DNA from: CADEEN01 sp963816315
Lineage (GTDB): Bacteria > Pseudomonadota > Gammaproteobacteria > Burkholderiales > Burkholderiaceae_C
DNA: 64,000 bases
NCBI GenBank assembly: GCA_963816315.1
Contig: CAWFJZ010000020.1
Coordinates: forward strand, 1 to 64,000
Reading direction: 5' to 3'
Every line of letters starts with the position of its first letter. Positions within the stretch are counted from its first letter, which is position 1. Shown here in pieces: positions 26,098 through 36,280 of the stretch. The notes beneath the pieces were generated by a model. That model was given only the letters and a program-made list of their open reading frames with translations. It was not told the origin of the DNA and ran no database searches. Position numbers and translations under genes: made by a program.

Positions 26098-26961
26098 TCA
26101 ACGCAGTTCGAGCAGCCGCAGCGCCAGGTCGTGCAGCCGGCCCTTCGGATCGGCCAGGCTTTCGAGCACGTTGAAATGATTTTTGCCGGGCACGGTTTCG
26201 CAGACCGGCACCGCGGTGGGGCCCCACTGGTCGCGGATCAACTGGTTGTGGCGGATGAACTCCTCGCTCTCGTCGGCGCCGACCACCGCGTAGAGCTTGC
26301 CCGCTTTCGGCCGCGGGAAAAACGCCGGCGACAGGCGATTGACCTGCGTCGTCGTCAGCCTCAGGTCGCCTTGCAGGAACTCGGTGCGGCGCACCGGCTC
26401 CAGGTCGTACAGGCCGGAGATGGCCAGCGCGCCGGCCAGCGGCGCCAGCGGCAGCGCCTCATCGACCTGCTTCCAGCGGCAGGACAGCAACATCGCTGCC
26501 AGGTGCGCGCCGGCCGAATGGCCGACCAAGGCGATGCGCTCCGGGTTGCCGCCATGCGCGGCGGCATGGCGCCATGTCCAGGCCACCGCGTGGACCATCT
26601 GCAGCGCGATGTCTTCGACGCTGACGGCCGGGCACAGCGCGTAGTTCGGCACGACCACCATCGCGCCGTCGGCGGCGAACGACGGCGCGACGAACGAAAA
26701 ATCGCTCTTGTCGAGCGAGCGCCAGTAGCCGCCGTGGATGTAGATCAGCACCGGCGCGTCAGCGGAGGCCGCGGGGAAGATGTCGAGCGTCTCGCTGGGG
26801 CCGTCGCCGTAGCGCAGGTCGAGCACTTTGTTCGCACTGCGCTCTCGCACCAGCGCCGACGCCTCGGCCCACTTGGCGAGTTGCGTCATCGCGTCGGCGA
26901 CGCGCGCGCGGTTGTTGTACTGGGCGTCGAGCCAGGCCGGGTCGTCGAGTTGGGGTCGCAT
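26098..26961 (-). CDS. Alpha/beta hydrolase (carboxylesterase/kynurenine formamidase-like)
   Basis: 287 residues. Oxyanion motif YIHGGYWRSLDKSD, nucleophile elbow VGHSAGAHLAAM and a late catalytic His (PGKNHFNVLESL) make up the expected triad. HGGYW with GHSAG is characteristic of esterase-lipase / bacterial kynurenine formamidase-type enzymes. No tryptophan catabolic genes are adjacent, so the substrate is unassigned. Stands alone between rubrerythrin and tRNA-Ala. Confidence 0.82.
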   Translation of the reverse strand: MRPQLDDPAWLDAQYNNRARVADAMTQLAKWAEASALVRERSANKVLDLRYGDGPSETLDIFPAASADAPVLIYIHGGYWRSLDKSDFSFVAPSFAADGAMVVVPNYALCPAVSVEDIALQMVHAVAWTWRHAAAHGGNPERIALVGHSAGAHLAAMLLSCRWKQVDEALPLAPLAGALAISGLYDLEPVRRTEFLQGDLRLTTTQVNRLSPAFFPRPKAGKLYAVVGADESEEFIRHNQLIRDQWGPTAVPVCETVPGKNHFNVLESLADPKGRLHDLALRLLELR

Positions 26962-27046
26962 GGGCGCGGATCGTAAACCCGCCGCGTGCGGCCGCGTCGC
27001 CGGGCGTGCTTGCCGACAAGCCCGGTGCTAGACTTTCGGCTCACGT

Positions 27047-27122
<76 letters not shown>

Positions 27123-27126
27123 ATTC

Positions 27127-27157
27127 GACATCCACGGATGTCCCACGAAATCTCGTG
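27127..27157 (+). terminator. Two tandem small hairpins after tRNA-Ala
   Basis: gacatc-cacg-gatgtc (27127-27142) and cacga-aatc-tcgtg (27144-27157) follow the tRNA end directly. No strong U-tract, so termination is only suggested; 3'-end processing is an alternative. Confidence 0.35.
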
Positions 27158-27170
27158 AGGTCTGAAAGCC

Positions 27171-28688
27171 CTAGGGCGCAGTCCTTTCGATGCGCAGCCG
27201 CCACTCGCGCGGCCCGCTCTCGTGCACGCTGCTGCCGCGCGCGTCCACCGCCACCGTGACCGGCATGTCGCGGACCTCGAACTCGTGGATCGCTTCCATG
27301 CCGAGGTCGGCGAAGGCCACCACACTGGCCGACTTGATCGCCTTGGCCACCAGATAGGCCGCGCCGCCGACCGCGATCAGCGACGCGCTGCCGTGGCGGC
27401 GGATGGCGTCGATCGCCGCCGGGCCGCGCTCGCCCTTGCCGACCATCGCCACGAGCCCCGTCTTGCCGAGCATGGTCTCGGTGAACTTGTCCATGCGCGT
27501 CGCGGTGGTCGGGCCGGCGGGGCCGACGGCCTCGTCGCGCACCGCATCGACCGGGCCGACGTAGTAGATGACGCGGTGGGTGAAGTCCACCGGCAGCGGC
27601 TCGCCTCTGGCCAGCATGTCCGCAATGCGTTGGTGCGCGGCGTCGCGGCCGGTGAGCAGCTTGCCGGACAGCAGCAGCGTCTCGCCCGGCTGCCAACGCG
27701 CGACCTCGGCTTTTGTCAGGGTGTCGAGGTCGATCCGCCGGCTACGCGTGGCGTCCGGCGCCCAGTGCACGTCGGGCCATGACGACAGATCCGGCGGCGC
27801 GAGATAGACCGGCCCCGATCCGTCGAGCACGAAGTGCGCATGCCGCGTCGCGGCGCAGTTGGGAATCATCGCCACCGGCAGGCTCGCCGCATGCGTCGGC
27901 CGGGCTTCGATCTTCACGTCGAGCACGGTTGTCAGGCCGCCCAAGCCTTGCGCGCCGATGCCCAGCGCGTTGACCTTGTCGCACAGCTCGATGCGCAGCG
28001 CCTCGGTCTTGTCGCGCGGGCCGCGCAGCTTCAACTCGTGCATGTCGATCGGCTGCATCAGCGATTGTTTGGCCAGCAGCATCGCCTGCTCGGCGCTGCC
28101 GCCGATGCCGATGCCCAGCAGGCCCGGCGGGCACCAGCCGGCGCCCATCGTCGGCAGGGTGTCGAGCACCCAATCGACGATGCTGTCGCTCGGGTTGAGC
28201 ACCGCGAATTTGCTCTTGTTCTCGCTGCCGCCGCCCTTGGCCGCCACCTGCACCCCGACCGTGTCGCCGGGCAGCAGCGTCATGTGCACCACGGCCGGTG
28301 TGTTGTCCCGCGTGTTACGGCGCGAGAACAGCGGGTCTTCGACCACCGAGGCGCGCAACGGGTTGTCCGCATGCCGGTAGGCGCGGCGCACGCCCTCGTT
28401 GACGGCGTCTTCGATCGACCCCGCAAAGCCTTCGAAGCGCACGCCCATGCCGATCTCGAGGAAGACGTTGACGACGCCCGTGTCCTGGCAGATCGGCCGC
28501 TGGCCTTCGGCGCACAGCCGCGAGTTGGCGAGGATCTGCGCGATCGCGTCCTTGGCCGCCGGGCTCTGCTCGGCCTCGTGAGCGCGCGCGAGGTGGGCGA
28601 TGTAGTCGGCCGGGTGATAGACGCTGATGTACTGCAGCGCCGCCGCGACCGACTCGACGAGGTCGTCGCAGCGGATGACGGCGGGCAT
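27171..28688 (-). CDS. Class I fumarate hydratase family protein (Fe-S hydro-lyase)
   Basis: 505 residues; N-terminal TTDA-type alpha and C-terminal beta domains fused, as in FumA/FumB. The three cluster cysteines are visible in RPICQDTG (Cys67), GWCPPGLLG and IPNCAATRH, implying an oxygen-sensitive 4Fe-4S hydratase. The family also contains mesaconase and tartrate dehydratases. Here it is the last gene of a nine-gene catabolic operon, 2 bp after the SDR stop, so a pathway-specific hydroxyacid dehydratase is as likely as the citric-acid-cycle enzyme. Confidence 0.9.
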   Translation of the reverse strand: MPAVIRCDDLVESVAAALQYISVYHPADYIAHLARAHEAEQSPAAKDAIAQILANSRLCAEGQRPICQDTGVVNVFLEIGMGVRFEGFAGSIEDAVNEGVRRAYRHADNPLRASVVEDPLFSRRNTRDNTPAVVHMTLLPGDTVGVQVAAKGGGSENKSKFAVLNPSDSIVDWVLDTLPTMGAGWCPPGLLGIGIGGSAEQAMLLAKQSLMQPIDMHELKLRGPRDKTEALRIELCDKVNALGIGAQGLGGLTTVLDVKIEARPTHAASLPVAMIPNCAATRHAHFVLDGSGPVYLAPPDLSSWPDVHWAPDATRSRRIDLDTLTKAEVARWQPGETLLLSGKLLTGRDAAHQRIADMLARGEPLPVDFTHRVIYYVGPVDAVRDEAVGPAGPTTATRMDKFTETMLGKTGLVAMVGKGERGPAAIDAIRRHGSASLIAVGGAAYLVAKAIKSASVVAFADLGMEAIHEFEVRDMPVTVAVDARGSSVHESGPREWRLRIERTAP

Positions 28689-28690
28689 GC

Positions 28691-29446
28691 TCAGATCGTG
28701 CGGCCGCCGTCCACCGGCAACTCGACGCCGCTGATGAAGCGCGCCGCGTCGCTGGCGAGATACAGCGTGGCCTGCGCCACGTCCTCGGGAGTGGACAGGC
28801 GGCCGAGCGGAATGCTGGCGGTGATCTTGGCGCGCGCCTCGGGCGAGTCGGCGGCGCCGAGGAACTGTTCGAGCAGGCCCGTCGCGCCCATCACCGGGCA
28901 GACCGCATTGACGCGGATGTTGTCGGGGCCGAGCTCGACCGCCATCGACTTGGACAGCAGGTTGACCGCGCCCTTGCTGGCGTTGTACCAACTCAGGCCG
29001 GGACGCGGCCGGATGCCGGCCGTCGAGCCGATGTTGATGATCGAGCCGCCCTGGCCGCGCTCGCGCATCAGCGGCAGCACCGCCTGCGTCATGTGGTAGA
29101 TCGATTTGACGTTGACTGCGAAGACGCGGTCGAAGGTCGCCTCGTCGATCTGCAGCATCGGCTGGTTCTTGTGCGTCGTGCCGGCGTTGTTGACGACGAT
29201 GTCGGGCACGCCGAAGGCCTCGACGCAGGCCTTGACCGCGGCGTCGATGTCGGCGCGCTTGGACACATCGCAGCGCACGGCCTTCGCGTTGGCGCCGAGC
29301 GAGGCGGCCACGGCCTGCGCCTTGTCGCCGTCGAGGTCGGCGATCAGCACCTTGGCGCCTTCGGCGACGAACAGGCGTGCAATGCCTTCACCGAAGCCTC
29401 CGGCGGCGCCGGTGACGATGGCGACCTTGTCTTGTAGTTGATTCAT
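28691..29446 (-). CDS. SDR-family oxidoreductase
   Basis: 251 residues: cofactor loop TGAAGGFGEGIARL, NNAG motif, and catalytic Ser-Tyr-Lys (INIGSTAGI ... SWYNASKGAVNLLS). The acidic residue after beta-2 (IADLDGD) suggests NAD preference. Its ATG overlaps the end of the EthD-like gene (ATGA), and the fumarase-family gene starts 2 bp beyond its stop. Probable oxidation or reduction of a sugar-derived intermediate. Confidence 0.88.
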   Translation of the reverse strand: MNQLQDKVAIVTGAAGGFGEGIARLFVAEGAKVLIADLDGDKAQAVAASLGANAKAVRCDVSKRADIDAAVKACVEAFGVPDIVVNNAGTTHKNQPMLQIDEATFDRVFAVNVKSIYHMTQAVLPLMRERGQGGSIINIGSTAGIRPRPGLSWYNASKGAVNLLSKSMAVELGPDNIRVNAVCPVMGATGLLEQFLGAADSPEARAKITASIPLGRLSTPEDVAQATLYLASDAARFISGVELPVDGGRTI

Positions 29447-29773
29447 GGCCAGATCACCGGGGTTTCGACAGAGATGATCGGCTCGATCGCTGCCGGCGAA
29501 GTTCGGCAGGTCCGCCAGCAGCGTCTTGCCCTCGGGGCTTTCGAGCGCATGCCCAGAGCGACGCGCTCGTCGTCGAACCACAGCTCGGAGAAGCCGTCGT
29601 AGCCGAACTTCGGGAAGCGCTGCTTGTCCACCAGGTTGACCGAGTAGCGGCGCAAGCCCCGGCAGCTTGGCGCACAGCTTGGCGTGAACGCCCAGCCAAT
29701 GCTGGGTGAACTGTTCGTGCGTCATGTCCTCGCGCTTCTTGACGAGGCCGAGGCGCTTGGTGTGGGTCTTCAT
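29443..29773 (-). CDS. EthD-domain protein, broken by three frameshifts
   Basis: Starts MKTHTKRLGLVKKREDMTHE at 29773 and ends EPIISVETPVIWP at 29443. To read the whole domain one must change frame at about 29658 (extra base in a cccc run), 29550-29560 and about 29493 (extra g in gccggcagcg). The middle segments RRYSVNLVDKQRFPKFGYDG and SPEGKTLLADLPNF are otherwise textbook EthD-type. Three breaks in 330 bp could mean a true pseudogene, but the start and stop are still coupled to neighbours, so poor local sequence quality is likelier. Confidence 0.7.
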
Positions 29774-29828
29774 CGGGGCAAGCCCTCCGTGACGATGATG
29801 TTGGAGCGCGACGCGCGCTCGAAGGCGC

Positions 29829-30739
29829 TCATGCCGCTTGTCGCTGCGCCAGCGGCCGCACCTTGATGCCGAGTTCGTCCTCGCGAATCTTCATCAGCGC
29901 CGCAGTGTCGCGCTCGGCATAACCCTTCGCAGCCGCGCGATCCAACGTGGCCAGCGCGCCCTCGCCCACCAGCGCCTGAAAGCCCAGCGCCTTCGCCGCG
30001 TCGCAGGCCAGGCGCACATCCTTGGCGGCGAGCTTGACCATGAAGCCGGGGCTGTCGTCGCCGACGAACGCCTTCTTCGGCATCGCCACCGCGAGCTGCT
30101 GGTTCCAGGCCATGGTGGTCTTCATCACCTCGACCATCAGCTCCAACGTCAGGCCTTCCTTGACGCCGATCGCCAGCGCCTCGGTGTTGGCGCACATGAT
30201 CGTCGTGGCCAGCAGGTTGTTGGTCATCTTCATCGCATGGCCGGCGCCCGGGCCGCCGCAGAGGAAGGTCTGGTTGCCCATGCAGTCGAACACCGGCTTG
30301 GCACGCGCGATGTCCTTGGACGTGCCGCCGACCATCAGCGTCAGCGTGCCGGTGACGGCGTGCTCGCTGGTTTTGCCGACGGGGGAATCGACCATCGACA
30401 TGCCGCGTTCCAGCAGCGCCTGGCCGACGCGCTTGGACGTCTGCGGGTCGATCGTGCTCATGTCGATCACCAGGCCACCGGGCTTCAGGCCCTCGGCGAC
30501 GCCGTTGCGGCCGAGCACGACCTGCTCCACATGCGCGGGCAGCGGCAGCATCGTGACGACGATCTCGCTCGCCGCGCCCACGTCCTTCGGCGACGCCGCG
30601 GCCTTGGCGCCGGCCTTGACCAGCGTCGGCCACCGCCGACAGCGTTCAAGTCGAACACCGTCAGCTCATGGCCGCCCTTCAGGATGTTGGCCGCCATCGG
30701 GCCGCCCATCACGCCCAGTCCGATAAATCCCACTTTCAT
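29829..30739 (-). CDS. NAD(P)-dependent beta-hydroxyacid dehydrogenase (3-hydroxyisobutyrate dehydrogenase family, one frameshift)
   Basis: N-terminal MKVGFIGLGVMGGPMAANIL is the family cofactor loop; after a missing base near 30622-30645 the chain continues with IVVTMLPLPAHVEQVV, the substrate signature VDSPVGKTSEHAVTGTLTLM and the catalytic-lysine region KMTNNLLATTIM. This family reduces or oxidises 3-hydroxyisobutyrate, tartronate semialdehyde and similar acids. Its start overlaps the binding-protein stop by 4 bp. Context favours a sugar-acid pathway enzyme over valine breakdown. Confidence 0.85.
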
Positions 30740-31973
30740 CGCATCAGCTCCGTTCGGTCCATTGATTCATCTGCCACAAGCGGCAGGCCACGCAAATCGC
30801 TCACGTCGGTGCGCATGAACTCGGCCGCCGCCGGCTTGCTGCCCAGTCGCTCGTAGGCCTGCTTCACCAGCGGCGCGGTGCGCTCGAACGCGCCCTTGAC
30901 CTGCGCCCAGGCCAGCGGCTCCGGGATCACCTTGTTGTCCACCAGGTACTTGCTCGTCTCCAGCACCGCACGCGCGTCGTTCTCGGTCGGCCAACTCCAG
31001 CCGCGCGCGAACAGCACGTCGTCCTTGACCACCTTGGCGCCCGCTTCGGCATCGAGCTTCCAGTAGTCCTTGACCAGTTGCGACACCGCGCCCGGGTTCA
31101 TCGCCGTCAGCGCGGCCACCGCCTCCTGCTGCGCCATCAGGAAAGCGACGACGACGTTCGGGTGCTTCTCCGTCAGCGCGTTGTGCGCGAGCCAGAAACT
31201 GCGGTGCAGGTAGTAGCCGTCGGGGTAGAACGCCGACTTCTTCACCGAGGGCAGCAGGTGCCCGGCACCCTTGCCGAGCGGGCCTTCGTAATGGTTCTCG
31301 GTGTAGCCGAAGGAATTCATGATGCCCACCGTGCCGGTGGATTCGGCCGCGAGATACGCCGGGTAGATCGAACAGGTGGCGTCCGTCCCGGTGGGCACTT
31401 GCGCGGCTTGCGCCAGCGTCGTCATGTTGACGATCTTGATGTCGTGGTCCTTCGGGTTCGCGCTGCCGAGTTCGTGGCGGAACATCTGGCTCATCGCGTT
31501 GTACGGGTCGCCGCCGAGCAGCGTGCCCACCGTCTTGCCCTTCAGGTCCTGCAGCGTGCGGATCGGGCTGCCCTTGCGCGTGGCGATGACGAAGCGCAGG
31601 TGGCCTTCGCCGACCACCATCAGGCTGATCGGCAGCTTGGCCGAGATGGCGCGGATGATCGGCGTGTTGCCCCACATGCCCATGTCGAGGTTGTTGCCGA
31701 CGATGGCTTCGACCATCGGCAGCGCCGTCGGGTACTCGCGCCACTCGACCGTGAGGTCGTAGCCGAGTTCGGCGGCGCGCTTCTCGAACAGCTTGTTGTT
31801 GATCATGTACTGCGTCATCGGCGAGTTGCCCGCCGCCCAAGGGATGCGGCCGACGCTGACCTTGTGGGTCTGCTTCGCGCCTTGCGCTCGCACCACTCCT
31901 GGCAATGCGATCGCGGCGGCGCTGCCCGCCATGAACTGGAGCGCACGACGGCGCTGGGTGGTCATCTCGTTGC

Positions 31974-31977
<4 letters not shown>
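30736..31977 (-). CDS. ABC transporter substrate-binding protein (SsuA/TauA/NrtA type)
   Basis: 413 residues with a Tat-like leader (TTQRRRALQFMAGSAAAIALPGVVRA, quoted in part: RRRALQFMAGSAAAIALP). The periplasmic body contains LDMGMWGNTPIIRAISAKLP and DLKGKTVGTLLGGDPYNAM, typical of receptors for sulfonates, nitrate or small acids. Adjacent genes encode the ATPase and two permeases of the same subfamily. The catabolic neighbours suggest an organic acid ligand in place of sulfonate. Overlaps the downstream dehydrogenase gene by 4 bp. Confidence 0.85.
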
Positions 31978-32827
<850 letters not shown>

Positions 32828-32828
<1 letters not shown>

Positions 32829-33625
32829 CATGACCTCCACGGCATCAGCCGGCGCTCGCAGATGCGGAACAAACGATCGATCGCCAGCGCGACCACGCCG
32901 ACGACGATCATGCAGACGACGATCGCGTTCAGATCGACGCTGTAGGCGTAGTAGATGAACATCATCTGGCCGATGCCGCCCGAGCCGCCGGCGCCGCTCT
33001 TGGCGCCGACCGCGAGTTCGGCGGCGATGATCGCCGTCCAGGCCACGCCCATCGCCAGGCGCGCGCCGAGCAGCAGCGACGGCATCGCAGCGGGCAGCAG
33101 CACGCGGCGCAGGATGCGGCCGCGCGGCACGCCCATCGTCTGCGCGGCCAGCATCAGCTTGCGATCGACGCGGCTGACGCCATGCACCGTGTTGACCAGC
33201 AGCGGAAAGAAGGCCGCGTAGGTGACGATCGACAGCGCCGCCGGCGTGCCGGTGCCGAACCACAGGATCGCGATCGGCAGCACCGCCATCGGCGCGATCG
33301 GACGAAAGCTCTCGATGATCGGGTCGAGGTTGTCGCGCCAGGCGCGGCTTGATCCCATCAACACGCCCAGCCCGCCGCCGAGCACGAGCGCGAAGGCGAA
33401 GCCGGCGAGCACGCGGCCGAGGCTTTGCATCAGCGCCAGCGGCAGGTCGCCGCTGGCAGTGAGCGCGGCGAAGGTGGTGAGCACTTTGCTCGGATACGGC
33501 GCGCGCGTGTCGGGCGGCAGCGTGAAGGCCCACAACTGCCACGCCGCAAGCAGGAGCAGTGGCAGCGCGACGGCGTGCCAGAGCGAGGCGGAACGCGTGG
33601 GCGACTTGATCGCGAGGCTGCTCAC
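32828..33625 (-). CDS. ABC transporter permease (SsuC/TauC type), second copy
   Basis: 265 residues from a GTG overlapping the stop of the first permease (GTGA). Six or so transmembrane helices and the EAA-loop region AAQTMGVPRGRILRRVLLPA mark an ABC permease. With the preceding permease it probably forms a heterodimeric channel, unlike the homodimer of typical Ssu/Tau systems. Confidence 0.9.
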
Positions 33626-34449
33626 AGCCCGGTCCCTTCCGTCCACGGTGTCAACTTGCGCTGCAATGCGCGCAGCAGCGCGTCGCAGACAAAACCGACG
33701 ATGCCGATCAGCACGATGAAGCCGAACACCTTCGGGCTCATCAACAACTGCCGGTACCACTCGATCGCAAAGCCCAACCCGCTCGGCGCGCCGATCAACT
33801 CGGCGGCGACGACCGCGGCCCACGCGCCGGCAAACGCCAGCCGCAGGCCCACCATCACCGTTGGCAGCGCGGCCGGCACGACCACATGGCGCAGCGTCGC
33901 TCGGCGCGAGATGCCCATCGTGCGCGCCGCGGCGAGCAACTTCGCATCGACACCGCGCACGCCCGCCACCGTGTTGAGCAGCAGCGGAAAGATCGCGACA
34001 TACACCATGATGAACACCGGCAGCGTGTTGCCGACGCCGAAGATGAACAGCGCGAGCGGAATCCAGGCGATGCCCGAAATCGGCCGCAGCAGCTCGACGA
34101 GCGGATCGACATAAGCCTCGACGCGCCGCGACAGCCCCATCACGAAGCCCAACGGCACGGCAATCAGCGCCGCGATCACAAGGCTGCCCAGCAACCGCGC
34201 CGTGCTCACCCAGGCGTGCTCCCACAACTCGCCCTCGCGCGCCAGCTCGGCCATCGCCTTGGCGACTTGCAGCGGGTCGGGCAACTGGATCGGGTTGTTG
34301 TTCCACTTCGCGAGCAGCCACCACGCGAGCAGGAACAACGTGAAGCTGCGCAGCACGACGCCTGAGCGGCGCAACCATGCGGGCAGACCACGCCGCGGCG
34401 CCGATGCGAGAGCGGCGGCAGGCAGCGCGGCGCTCACGTGAACGCTCAT
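33622..34449 (-). CDS. ABC transporter permease (SsuC/TauC type), first copy
   Basis: 275 residues, hydrophobic, with EAA-loop AAARTMGISRRATLRHVVVP. Its start codon overlaps the upstream SDR stop (ATGA) and its stop overlaps the second permease start. Paralogue of the next gene. Confidence 0.9.
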   Translation of the reverse strand: MSVHVSAALPAAALASAPRRGLPAWLRRSGVVLRSFTLFLLAWWLLAKWNNNPIQLPDPLQVAKAMAELAREGELWEHAWVSTARLLGSLVIAALIAVPLGFVMGLSRRVEAYVDPLVELLRPISGIAWIPLALFIFGVGNTLPVFIMVYVAIFPLLLNTVAGVRGVDAKLLAAARTMGISRRATLRHVVVPAALPTVMVGLRLAFAGAWAAVVAAELIGAPSGLGFAIEWYRQLLMSPKVFGFIVLIGIVGFVCDALLRALQRKLTPWTEGTGL

Positions 34450-35222
34450 TTCGTGACGGCCAGGAAGCCGCCGTCAACGTACAGCACCTGGCCGTTGATG
34501 TAGCTGCCGGCCTGCGACGCGAGCAGCAGCGCGGCGCCGATCAGATCCTGCGGCTCGCCCCAGCGTTTGGCCGGCGTCCAGTCGGCGATGAAGTCGTGAA
34601 ACTCCTTTTTCTTCGCTTCGCTGAACTCGGTGGCGGTGTAGCCGGGCGCCAATGCGTTGACGTTAACGCCGGTGCCGGCGAGGTCGGCGGCCATCGAGCG
34701 TGTCATCGCGGCGAGCGCGCCCTTGGCAGTGACATACGGCGTGAGGTTCGGGCGCGAGACGTGGTTCATGATCGAACTCATGTTGATGATGCGGCCGCTG
34801 CGCCGCTCCACCATCAGCTGAGCCGCGCGCTGCGCGATGTGAAAGCACGCGGTCAGGTCGGTGTCGATCACGCGCTGCCAGTCGTCGGCGGTGATTTCCA
34901 GGAACGGCTTGCGCACGATCACCGCGGCGTTGTTGACCAGCACATCGACCTGTCCGAAGCGCTCGACGGCCTGCGCGAACGCGGAATCGACTGCGGCGCG
35001 GTCGGTCACGTCGAACATCAGCGGCAGCACCTCGACGCCGGCGGCTTGCATCTCCCTTGAGCGCGCCAGCACCGCGTCGCTGCGGTCGGCCAGCACCAGC
35101 TTGGCGCCGGCCGCGGCGAAGCCTGGGATCAAGCCTGAAGCGATGCCGCCGGCCGCGCCGGTGACGAACACCACCTGCCCTTGCAGCGAAAACAGCTTGG
35201 CGGGGGACAGGTGCTCGAACAT
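34446..35222 (-). CDS. SDR-family oxidoreductase (gluconate 5-dehydrogenase-like), first gene of the operon
   Basis: 258 residues: TGAAGGIASGLIPGFA cofactor loop, NNAAV, catalytic INMSSIMNHVS ... YVTAKGALAAMT and C-terminal GQVLYVDGGFLAVTK. The acidic LADRSD after beta-2 suggests NAD. First gene of the minus-strand operon, separated from the divergent SMP-30 gene by a 129-bp control region with two dyads. Likely oxidises a sugar or sugar acid imported by the ABC system. Confidence 0.88.
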   Translation of the reverse strand: MFEHLSPAKLFSLQGQVVFVTGAAGGIASGLIPGFAAAGAKLVLADRSDAVLARSREMQAAGVEVLPLMFDVTDRAAVDSAFAQAVERFGQVDVLVNNAAVIVRKPFLEITADDWQRVIDTDLTACFHIAQRAAQLMVERRSGRIINMSSIMNHVSRPNLTPYVTAKGALAAMTRSMAADLAGTGVNVNALAPGYTATEFSEAKKKEFHDFIADWTPAKRWGEPQDLIGAALLLASQAGSYINGQVLYVDGGFLAVTK

Positions 35223-35284
35223 GGGCCGGGGCTCAGTGGACTAGGGTTGGCGGGGCGAATCCTAGGCAGCCGTCCCAGCGGCGT

Positions 35285-35314
35285 GAATTCCAATTCAGGC
35301 AATCGTGTGTTGCC
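35285..35314. promoter_or_regulatory. Two dyad elements in the divergent control region
   Basis: gaatt-cc-aattc (35285-35296) and ggcaa-N7-ttgcc (35298-35314) lie side by side between the divergent SDR/ABC operon and the SMP-30 operon. They are candidate operators for a regulator that is not encoded next to them. Confidence 0.45.
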
Positions 35315-35351
35315 GTTTTGTTGATGGCAGCCACGCGCTGCGCTGCCTACG

Positions 35352-36279
35352 ATGCCCGCCATGACGACGATCGCCGCCGCCCCTTCGCTTGCGCAGCCCC
35401 GGCCGACGCGCGTCGGCATGCAGACCGACCTGCTCGGCGAATGCCCGCTGTGGGACAAGCGCTTGCAATGTCTGTGGTGGGTCGATATCCGCGCGCCGTC
35501 GTTGCGCTGCTGGACACCGTCGCGGCAGGCGCTGCAGACCTGGCCGATGCCCGAGCTGGTCGGCTCGATCGCGCTGACCAAGCGCGATGGCGTGGTGCTC
35601 GTCGCGCTGCGTTCGCGGCTGGCGCTGTTCGATATCGCCAACGAATCCTTCGAGACCGTCGTGCAGGCGAGCCTGCCGCCAGACCACCGCTTCAACGACG
35701 GCCGTTGCGACCGCGAGGGGCGCTTCTGGGTGGGCACGATGCAACACGTCACCCGCGCGCCCGAAGGCAGCCTGTTCTGCCTCGATGCGCAGGGCTTGCG
35801 TGAAGTGATCGCCGGCGGCATTGCCATTCCCAACAGCCTGGCCTTCAGCCCGGACGGCCGCACGATGTACTTCGCCGATTCGCTGCAGCACCGCATCGAT
35901 GCCTTCGACTACGACCCGGTGAGCGGCACGCGCGCTGGCGCGCGCGCCTTCGCCGCGATCGAACGTCCGGCCTTCCCCGACGGCTCCTGCGTCGATGCCG
36001 ACGGTCATCTCTGGAGCGCGCAGTTTCACAACGCACGTCTCGTCCGCTATGCGCCCGATGGCCGCATCGATCGCACGCTCGCGGTGCCGATGAAGCGCCC
36101 CACCTGCTGCACCTTCGGGGGCCAAGACTTCGGCACGCTCTACGTCACGGGGGTCAGCCACAGCATGAGCGACGCCGAGCGCGCGGCCGACCCGCAGGCC
36201 GGCGCGCTGTTCGCGTTCGAACGTCGGGCCCACGTGGGGCATTCATGGCCTGCCCGAGCCACGCCTCCAACTGAATTGA
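35352..36279 (+). CDS. SMP-30/gluconolactonase family lactonase (one frameshift)
   Basis: Starts MPAMTTIAAAPSL (35352, or the second ATG at 35361). Family motifs are LGECPLWDKR (metal Glu), HRFNDGRCDREGRFWVGTM, IPNSLAFSPDGRTMYFADS and FPDGSCVDADGHLWSAQ. It would hydrolyse a sugar-acid lactone. At 36220-36221 one extra a (ttcgaacgtcggg for ttcgacgtcggg) shifts the frame; corrected, the protein ends GIHGLPEPRLQLN at 36279. About 305 residues, normal length. The enolase-superfamily gene starts 2 bp later. Confidence 0.85.
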
Positions 36280-36280
36280 C

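Noticed and set aside
29443..30739. EthD and hydroxyacid dehydrogenase genes as genuine pseudogenes
   Set aside because: Start and stop codons are still overlapped with neighbours and all motifs are kept; similar one-base breaks occur in housekeeping gnd, so error is simpler.
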